From: Acidobacteriota bacterium
Lineage (GTDB): Bacteria; Acidobacteriota; Thermoanaerobaculia; UBA5066
DNA: 64,000 bases
Direction of reading: 5' to 3'
NCBI GenBank assembly: GCA_029781975.1
Contig: JAKOVQ010000015.1
Coordinates: 62,001 to 126,000, forward strand
Shown: positions 52,864 through 64,000 of the stretch, piece by piece
Layout: each line of letters opens with the position of its first letter
Numbering within the stretch: position 1 is the first letter of the stretch
Program-made: the position numbers and the translations under genes
Notes under the pieces: model-generated
Databases searched by the model: none
Told to the model about the DNA's origin: nothing
The model's input: the letters and a program-made list of their open reading frames with translations, nothing else

Positions 52864-53504
52864 GCCAGCACCTCGGTCACCGTGCGGAGGGCCTGCTCGG
52901 AGAGGACGACCGTCCGGGCGTTCAGCGCGTCGTAGGCGTTGAGCGCGAGGGCGTCGAGGACGAGGAGGTCCGGGTTGTTGGCCGCGGCCCGCGCGAGGTT
53001 CTCGTTCTCCCGCCGGTCGAGGAGGAGCGCCGAGCCCGTCAGGCCGAGCTTCGCGATGGCGGCGGACAGGTCCTTCGTCTTGTGCGTCGGGAGGTCGAGG
53101 CTCTCGAGGAGGACGAGGGCGTTGGTCCGGAGCTTCTCGGAGAGGACGCACCGGAGCGCGGCCTTCTTCGTCTTCACGTTGGTCTTCAGCTCGTAGGAGC
53201 GGGGGACGGGCCCGTGGGCCGTGCCGCCGTGCCGGTGGATCGGCGGGCGGCCGCCGCCCTGCCGGGCGCGCCCGGTGTGCTTCTGCTTGAACGGCTTCTT
53301 GCCCGACCCCGAGACCTCGGAGCGGGTCTTCGTCTTGTGCGTCCCCGCCCGCTCGCCGGCGCGGATCGCGCGGACGACCTCCCACACGACGTGGCGGCGG
53401 AACGGCACGCCGAACACCTCGGCGGGGAGGTTCGCCTCGCCCACCGTCTCGGCGGCGAGGTTCCGGATGGGGACGGTCAGCGTGGCCTTCGCGTCGGTCG
53501 GCAT
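52860..53504 (-). CDS. rplD: Ribosomal protein uL4
   Basis: Lines the exit tunnel and in E. coli represses the S10 operon. The 214 residues start at ATG 53504, preferred over an in-frame GTG at 53519 because GGGAGGAG lies 5 nt upstream. The GTG overlaps the rplC stop and remains possible. The core shows GTHKTKTRSEVSGSGKKPFK, KHTGRARQGGGRPPIHRHGG and RRENENLARAAANNPDLLVL. Confidence 0.97.
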   Translation of the reverse strand: MPTDAKATLTVPIRNLAAETVGEANLPAEVFGVPFRRHVVWEVVRAIRAGERAGTHKTKTRSEVSGSGKKPFKQKHTGRARQGGGRPPIHRHGGTAHGPVPRSYELKTNVKTKKAALRCVLSEKLRTNALVLLESLDLPTHKTKDLSAAIAKLGLTGSALLLDRRENENLARAAANNPDLLVLDALALNAYDALNARTVVLSEQALRTVTEVLA

Positions 53505-53515
53505 CGGCTCCTCCC

Positions 53516-54166
53516 TCACGCGGCCGGCGCCGACGCGGCGCCCTGCTTCTTCAGGATCTTCACGAGGGAGTTGCGCGCCCCCGGGACGGCCCCGCGGATG
53601 TAGAGGAGGTGGTTCTCGGCGTCGACCTTCACCACCTCGAGGTTCTTCACGGTCGTCTGCTTGCCGCCCATCCGGCCCGAGGAGCGCGTCCCCGGGTAGA
53701 CCCGCGACGGGAACGCCGACGGCCCGATGGAGCCCGGCGCGCGGTGGAACATCGACCCGTGCGTGGCGACGCCGCCCCCGAAGCCGTGGCGCTTCACCAC
53801 GCCCTGGAAGCCCTTGCCCTTCGAGAGGCCGATCACGTCGACCGTCTCGTCCGCCGCGAAGATGTCGCAGAGGACCTTGTCGCCCGGGGCGACGGCGTCC
53901 TGCACGTCGCAGCGGACCTCGCCGAGGGACCGGGCGGGCGGGACCCCGGCCTTCTCGAAGTGGCCGCGGAGGGCCTTCGACAGGCGGCGGGGCGACACGC
54001 GGCCGACGAGGCCCAGCTGGACCGCGTCGTAGCCGTCGTTCTCCTTGGTCTTGCGCTGGACGACGAGGCAGGGGCCCGCCTCGACCACCGTCACGGGGAT
54101 CACCGTCCCGTCGGCGGCGAAGATCTGGGTCATCCCCACCTTGCGCCCTAGAATTCCGTTGATCAT
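53516..54166 (-). CDS. rplC: Ribosomal protein uL3
   Basis: One of the first proteins to bind 23S rRNA. It has 216 residues from ATG 54166 (GAGG 8 nt upstream; an in-frame TTG at 54172 is less likely). Blocks are [60 protein letters not shown] and [20 protein letters not shown]. It is the second gene of the S10 group. Confidence 0.98.
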   Translation of the reverse strand: MINGILGRKVGMTQIFAADGTVIPVTVVEAGPCLVVQRKTKENDGYDAVQLGLVGRVSPRRLSKALRGHFEKAGVPPARSLGEVRCDVQDAVAPGDKVLCDIFAADETVDVIGLSKGKGFQGVVKRHGFGGGVATHGSMFHRAPGSIGPSAFPSRVYPGTRSSGRMGGKQTTVKNLEVVKVDAENHLLYIRGAVPGARNSLVKILKKQGAASAPAA

Positions 54167-54200
54167 CGTCAAACCCTCGAGGAGGCGGCGGCCCCCCCCC

Positions 54201-54518
54201 TCACTTCCCCATCGTCCGGATCTCGACCTCGACGCCAGCCGGGAGCTCGAGCTTGGTCAGGGCATCGACCGTCTGCGGGGTCCACTCGAAGATGTCGAGC
54301 AGGCGCTTGTGCGTCCGCATCTCGAACTGCTCGCGGGATTTCTTGTCGACGTGGGGCGACCGGTTGACCGTCCAGCGCGAGATCGACGTCGGCAGCGGGA
54401 TCGGCCCCGCCACCTTGGCGCCGGAGCGCCGCGCCGTGTCGACGATCTCGAGCGTCGACTGGTCCAGGATGCGGTAGTCGTACCCCTTGAGGCGGATGCG
54501 GATCTTGTCGTTGCCCAT
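54201..54518 (-). CDS. rpsJ: Ribosomal protein uS10
   Basis: Small-subunit protein that also takes part in NusB/NusG transcription complexes. The 105 residues are [60 protein letters not shown] and [16 protein letters not shown]. It is preceded by a hairpin in the tuf-rpsJ gap. Confidence 0.98.
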   Translation of the reverse strand: MGNDKIRIRLKGYDYRILDQSTLEIVDTARRSGAKVAGPIPLPTSISRWTVNRSPHVDKKSREQFEMRTHKRLLDIFEWTPQTVDALTKLELPAGVEVEIRTMGK

Positions 54519-54567
54519 GTTCCTCGCTCGCTTCGCGCCGCAAGGGCCCCGCCCCGGCCCCCGGAGG

Positions 54568-54590
54568 GCCGGCGCGACGTGCGCGCCGGC
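54568..54590 (-). terminator. Strong hairpin between tuf and rpsJ
   Basis: GCCGGCGCG and CGCGCCGGC are perfect 9-nt arms around a 5-nt loop in the 107-nt tuf-rpsJ gap. There is no T-run, so it may reduce readthrough, protect the tuf 3' end or act as a processing site rather than terminate fully. Confidence 0.45.
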
Positions 54591-54625
54591 TCCGGGGCTC
54601 CGGGGGCTGCGGCCCCGGCGGTGTC

Positions 54626-55828
<1,203 letters not shown>

Positions 55829-55877
55829 CGTTTCCTCCGTTCTCTCCTGGTTCCGAACTCGACCGGACGAGCTTCTT

Positions 55878-55909
55878 TCTCTACGTCTCTACGTCTCTGC
55901 GTCTCTACG
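55878..55909. repeat. 8-bp tandem repeat (four units) in the fusA-tuf gap
   Basis: TCTCTACG occurs four times head to tail, with one G for A change in the third unit. On the transcribed strand it reads as a purine-rich CGTAGAGA repeat, 20 nt after the fusA stop and about 50 nt before the tuf start. Confidence 0.85.
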
Positions 55910-55929
55910 ACTTCGCGGGAGCGGCGGCC

Positions 55930-58005
55930 CTAGACCGACACCTTGGCGACGATCCCGTCGGCGATCGCCTTGGGGACCTCGTCGTACCGCTCGAACTGCA
56001 TGCTGTAGTTGGCCCGCCCCTGGGTGATGGAGCGGAGCGTCGTGGCGTACCCGAACATCTCGGCGAGCGGCACCGTGGCCGAGATCACCTGGAAGTTGAC
56101 CCGCGGCTCCATGTGGTTGATCTTGCCGCGCCGGGAGTTCAGGTCGCCGATGACGTCGCCCATGAACTCCTCGGGGGTCACGACCTCCACGGCCATCATC
56201 GGCTCGAGGATCGCCGGGTTCGCCCGGCGGGCGGCGTCCTGGTAGGCCATCGAGCCGGCGATCTTGAACGCCATCTCCGACGAGTCGACGTCGTGGTACG
56301 AGCCGTCGTAGACCTCGACCTGGACCTTCACCGTCGGGTATCCCGCGAGGACGCCCGTCAGGAGCGCCTCCCGGATTCCCTGGTCGATCGGCTTGATGAA
56401 CTCCCTGGGGATCACGCCACCGACGATGGCGTTGACGAACTCGTAGTCCTTCCCCTCCGGGTGGGGGCGGATCCGGATCTTCGCGTGGCCGTACTGGCCG
56501 CGGCCGCCGGTCTGGCGGATGAACCGGCCCTCGCCCTGGGTCTCCTTCCGGATGGTCTCGCGGTAGGCGACCTGGGGCTTGCCGACGTTCGCCCCGACGT
56601 TGAACTCCCGCGTCAGGCGGTCGACGATGATCTCCAGGTGGAGCTCCCCCATCCCCGCGATGATGGTCTGGTTCGTCTCCTTGTCCGTGGAGACCCGGAA
56701 CGTCGGGTCCTCCTGCATGAGCTTCGCGAGGGCCATCCCCATCTTCTCCTGGTCGGCCTTCGTCTTCGGCTCGATGGAGAGGTTGATGACCGGCTCGGGG
56801 AACTTCATCGCCTCGAGGACGACGACGGAGCCCTTGTCGCAGATCGTGTCGCCCGTGACGACGTTCTTCAGCCCGACCGCCGCCGCGATGTCCCCCGCCC
56901 AGACCTCCTTGATCTCCTCGCGCTTGTTCGCGTGCATCTTGAGGAGGCGGCCGACCCGCTCGTTCGTCTGCTTCGTGGCGTTGTAGACGCCCGAGCCCGC
57001 GTCGAGGTGGCCGGAGTAGACGCGGAAGAACGCGAGCTGGCCGACGAAGGGGTCGGTCATGATCTTGAAGACGAGCGCCGCGAAGGGCGCGTCGTCCTTC
57101 GTCGGGCAGAGGACCTCCTTGCCGTCCTCGTCGACGCCCCGGATGGGGGCGATCTCGAGCGGGGACGGGAGGTAGGCGACGACCGCGTCGAGGAGCTGCT
57201 GGACGCCCTTGTTCTTGAAGGCGCTGCCGCAGACGACCGGGTGGAGCTTCCCGGCGACCGTGGCCCGCCGGAGGGCGGCGCGGAGCTCGTCGGCCGAGGG
57301 GGCCTTCCCCTCCAGCCAGCCGTGCATCAGGTCGTCGTCGGTCTCGACGATCGCCTCGATCGTCTTCTCGCGCCACGCCTCGTACTCGGCGCGGTGCGCG
57401 GCGGGGACGTCCACCACCTCGAACTCGGCGCCGAGGCTCTCCTCGCGGAAGTCGTAGGCCTTCCCCTCCAGGAGGTCGATGACCCCCTCGAAGGTGTCGC
57501 CCGAGCCCCACGGGTACTGGACCGCCACCGGGCGCGCGCCCAGCTTGGCGACCATCATCTCCACGCAGCGCTCGAAGTCGGCCCCGGTCCGGTCCATCTT
57601 GTTGACGAACGCGATCCGGGGGACGCCGTAGCGGTCCGCCTGGCGCCAGACGGTCTCCGACTGCGGCTCGACCCCGGAGACCGCGTCGAACACCGCCACC
57701 GCGCCGTCGAGGACCCTCAGCGAGCGCTCGACCTCGGCCGTGAAGTCCACGTGGCCGGGCGTGTCGATGATGTTGATCCGGATCCCCTTCCACATGCAGG
57801 TCGTCGCGGCCGAGGTGATCGTGATGCCGCGCTCCTGCTCCTGGACCATCCAGTCCATCGTGGCCGTGCCGTCGTGGACCTCGCCCAGCTTGTAGTTGAC
57901 GCCGGTGTAGTAGAGGACTCTCTCGGTAGTCGTCGTCTTACCGGCATCGATGTGAGCCATGATGCCGATGTTCCGGCACTTCTCGAGCGGGTGAATTCTG
58001 GGCAT
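55930..58005 (-). CDS. fusA: Elongation factor G
   Basis: Ribosomal translocase GTPase. The 691 residues have the canonical five-domain size. G1 is [20 protein letters not shown] (about 14-33), G3 [17 protein letters not shown]4 [11 protein letters not shown]. The C-terminal part has [19 protein letters not shown] and [20 protein letters not shown]-type blocks. It follows rpsG after a 222-nt gap. Confidence 0.98.
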   Translation of the reverse strand: MPRIHPLEKCRNIGIMAHIDAGKTTTTERVLYYTGVNYKLGEVHDGTATMDWMVQEQERGITITSAATTCMWKGIRINIIDTPGHVDFTAEVERSLRVLDGAVAVFDAVSGVEPQSETVWRQADRYGVPRIAFVNKMDRTGADFERCVEMMVAKLGARPVAVQYPWGSGDTFEGVIDLLEGKAYDFREESLGAEFEVVDVPAAHRAEYEAWREKTIEAIVETDDDLMHGWLEGKAPSADELRAALRRATVAGKLHPVVCGSAFKNKGVQQLLDAVVAYLPSPLEIAPIRGVDEDGKEVLCPTKDDAPFAALVFKIMTDPFVGQLAFFRVYSGHLDAGSGVYNATKQTNERVGRLLKMHANKREEIKEVWAGDIAAAVGLKNVVTGDTICDKGSVVVLEAMKFPEPVINLSIEPKTKADQEKMGMALAKLMQEDPTFRVSTDKETNQTIIAGMGELHLEIIVDRLTREFNVGANVGKPQVAYRETIRKETQGEGRFIRQTGGRGQYGHAKIRIRPHPEGKDYEFVNAIVGGVIPREFIKPIDQGIREALLTGVLAGYPTVKVQVEVYDGSYHDVDSSEMAFKIAGSMAYQDAARRANPAILEPMMAVEVVTPEEFMGDVIGDLNSRRGKINHMEPRVNFQVISATVPLAEMFGYATTLRSITQGRANYSMQFERYDEVPKAIADGIVAKVSV

Positions 58006-58227
58006 GGCGGCTTTGTCCCGACCTTGGCTTGTCTGCGCCGTCGAACCCGGCCCGGCTCGCCTTCCGCGAGCCCCGGCGGGTTCCGCACGCTTGTGGCGTG
58101 GCCCGGGTTCTACCGGGGGACCTGTCCGGCTCGATCCCCGCGAGGGGCCGTTCCGGCCGGTTTCCTCCGACCCGGAGCTTCGTCGAGAGGGCGAGGCCTC
58201 ATCGGCCGCCCTCCCGCTCCGTGCAGG
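58006..58227 (-). other. rpsG-fusA intercistronic region with hairpin
   Basis: The 222 nt contain no gene. A perfect 7-bp hairpin, GGCTCGC/GCGAGCC with loop CTTCC (58054-58072), lies about 50 nt before the fusA start. Other GC-rich segments may pair. No promoter of good quality was found. In E. coli the S7 repressor acts in this part of the str operon, but between rpsL and rpsG, so no function is claimed. Confidence 0.4.
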
Positions 58228-58698
58228 CTACCAGCGGTAGTGCGCGAAGGCCTTGTTGGCCTCCGCCATCTTGTGGGTATCCTCCTTCTTCTTGACCGAG
58301 TTCCCCCGGCTGTTGGCGGCGTCCAGGATCTCGCCCGCGAGCTTGTCCCTCATCGTCTTCTCGCCGCGAGCCTGCGAGTAGGTGATGATCCACCGGATCG
58401 CGAGCGACGTCCGCCGGTTCGGCTTGACCTCGATCGGGACCTGGTACGTCGAGCCGCCCACGCGGCGGGACTTGACCTCGAGGACGGGCTTGACGTTCTC
58501 GAGGGCCTTCTTGAAGGTCTTGAGGGGGTCGTCCGAGGTCTTCCCCTCGATCTGCTTCATCGCCCCGTAGAAGATCCCCTCGGCGGTCGACTTCTTCCCC
58601 CGCTCCATGACGCAGTTGATGAACTTGGTCACGAGCTGGGACTGGTAGACCGGGTCCGGGAGGACTTCACGCTTGGGAACTTCACGTCGACGCGGCAT
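58228..58698 (-). CDS. rpsG: Ribosomal protein uS7
   Basis: Organises the head of the small subunit. The 156 residues include [60 protein letters not shown] and [20 protein letters not shown], ending KAFAHYRW. It follows rpsL by 52 nt. Confidence 0.98.
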   Translation of the reverse strand: MPRRREVPKREVLPDPVYQSQLVTKFINCVMERGKKSTAEGIFYGAMKQIEGKTSDDPLKTFKKALENVKPVLEVKSRRVGGSTYQVPIEVKPNRRTSLAIRWIITYSQARGEKTMRDKLAGEILDAANSRGNSVKKKEDTHKMAEANKAFAHYRW

Positions 58699-58750
58699 GT
58701 ACGATCTCGCTTACGTTTCCACTCAGGCTTCTGACCGGCGGCCGGGGCCG

Positions 58751-59125
58751 TCAGCCCTTGGGCCGCTTCGCGCCGTACTTCGAGCGCGACTTCTTTCGGT
58801 TGGCCACGCCGACCGCGTCGAGGGTGCCGCGGATCACGTGGTAGCGGACGCCGGGGAGGTCCTTCACGCGGCCCCCGCGGATCATCACGATCGAGTGCTC
58901 CTGGAGGTTGTGGCCGATCCCCGGGATGTAGGTCGTCACCTCGATGCCGTTCGTGAGCCTCACGCGCGCGATCTTCCGGAGGGCGGAGTTCGGCTTCTTG
59001 GGCGTGGTCGTCTTGACCTGGGTGCAGACCCCCCGCCGCTGCGGGCAGGACTGGAGGGCGGGCGACTTCGTCTTGTAACGGACGGCCTCGCGCCCCGTTC
59101 GAACGAGCTGGTTGATGGTCGGCAT
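58751..59125 (-). CDS. rpsL: Ribosomal protein uS12
   Basis: Decoding-centre protein. The 124 residues start at ATG 59125 ([20 protein letters not shown]); the frame is open further upstream, but the family starts here. The streptomycin-relevant loops [18 protein letters not shown] and [20 protein letters not shown] are wild-type-like. It is the first gene of the str group, behind a strong promoter. Confidence 0.97.
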   Translation of the reverse strand: MPTINQLVRTGREAVRYKTKSPALQSCPQRRGVCTQVKTTTPKKPNSALRKIARVRLTNGIEVTTYIPGIGHNLQEHSIVMIRGGRVKDLPGVRYHVIRGTLDAVGVANRKKSRSKYGAKRPKG

Positions 59126-59254
59126 CGGGTTCCTCGAAATCCCTCCGGTTCGCGTCAAAACCCCGGGCGCCCTGTCGGCACCGCTCCCGGGGGCGCGCTG
59201 GCGCGGCACCCGATGCGGTCCCGTCCGGGTTCGTGAGCCCGGGGAAACCGCAAG

Positions 59255-59283
59255 AGGATACCGGCGCCGCCACGGCCTGTCAA
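59255..59283 (-). promoter_or_regulatory. Strong predicted promoter of the str/S10/spc cluster
   Basis: On the minus strand a perfect TTGACA (59283-59278), a 17-bp spacer and TATCCT (59260-59255) form the best sigma-70-type match in the window. The transcript would begin about 120 nt before rpsL. Confidence 0.8.
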
Positions 59284-59340
59284 CCTACCCGCCCGGAGAG
59301 GCCGCAACCCCGGACGGGTCAGGAACTTCAGGGCCGGGGA

Positions 59341-59356
59341 GGGCCCTCGGGGGCCC
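59341..59356 (-). terminator. Small hairpin behind rpoC
   Basis: GGGCCC-TCGG-GGGCCC lies 14 nt after the rpoC stop and before the rpsL promoter. It may mark the rpoBC 3' end. It has no T-run, so it is only a weak terminator candidate. Confidence 0.35.
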
Positions 59357-59370
59357 CGCCCGGCGCCGGG

Positions 59371-63585
<4,215 letters not shown>

Positions 63586-63604
63586 GCTTGGTCCTCTCCC
63601 TCCC

Positions 63605-64000
<396 letters not shown>

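Overview
The window is a very GC-rich (about 70% or more), tightly packed bacterial chromosome segment from a diderm. Evidence for an outer membrane is the Kdo pathway pair KdsD/KdsC. Tat export, a GWxTD-domain secreted protein, a FecR/DUF6600-type secreted protein and the gene style (many GTG/TTG starts, Ala/Lys/Pro-rich tails on ribosomal proteins) make an Acidobacteriota-like or related deep-branching lineage my best guess. This is an inference and no marker was compared by alignment.

Layout. 1-6207 (+, with tatAC on -): end of an unidentified beta-propeller-like protein, kdsD, kdsC, tatC/tatA, then ctpA and a divergent ychF. 6208-6507: a 71-bp tandem repeat whose 30-bp core recurs at 50108-50137. 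6508-14790: a GWxTD protein (+), then on the minus strand a group of poorly known genes: DUF1499, a secreted protein with a probable CTG start, a PPM phosphatase, a J-domain/TPR protein, two helical-repeat proteins and rodZ.

14798-30353 (-) is the centre of interest: a supraoperon of 14 genes, aroDE-hisZG-hisD-hisC-hisB-hisH-hisA-hisFIE-trpE-trpG-trpD-trpCF-trpB-trpA, in which every one of the 13 junctions overlaps. Four genes are fusions (AroD-AroE, HisZ-HisG, HisF-HisI-HisE, TrpC-TrpF). In front of it lies a consensus-like promoter and a 14-residue leader peptide, MANVAQLSWHWHHG, with the consecutive codons Trp-His-Trp-His-His. It is followed by a hairpin, a mutually exclusive antiterminator and an intrinsic terminator. 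The sequence therefore encodes what looks like a transcription attenuator that senses tryptophan and histidine together and controls both pathways plus two shikimate steps. Only histidinol-phosphatase is missing from the two complete terminal pathways.

30428-37917: cysS, a response regulator with a GAF-like domain, def, a cyclic-nucleotide-binding-domain protein, a FecR/DUF6600 secreted protein, a small membrane protein, acpS and a single-domain response regulator. Several genes here and elsewhere have a -10-like hexamer only 6-8 nt before the start codon, which suggests leaderless transcripts.

37939-64000 (-) is the complete rpoBC/str/S10/spc/alpha block in ancestral order: rpoB (cut by the window end), rpoC, rpsL, rpsG, fusA, tuf, rpsJ, rplC, rplD, rplW, rplB, rpsS, rplV, rpsC, rplP, rpmC, rpsQ, rplN, rplX, rplE, rpsN, rpsH, rplF, rplR, rpsE, rpmD, rplO, secY, adk, map, infA, rpmJ, rpsM, rpsK, rpsD, rpoA, rplQ. 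A strong promoter precedes rpsL, and a structured leader of about 290 nt precedes rpsD. I saw no tRNA, rRNA, CRISPR array, insertion sequence or prophage gene in the window.
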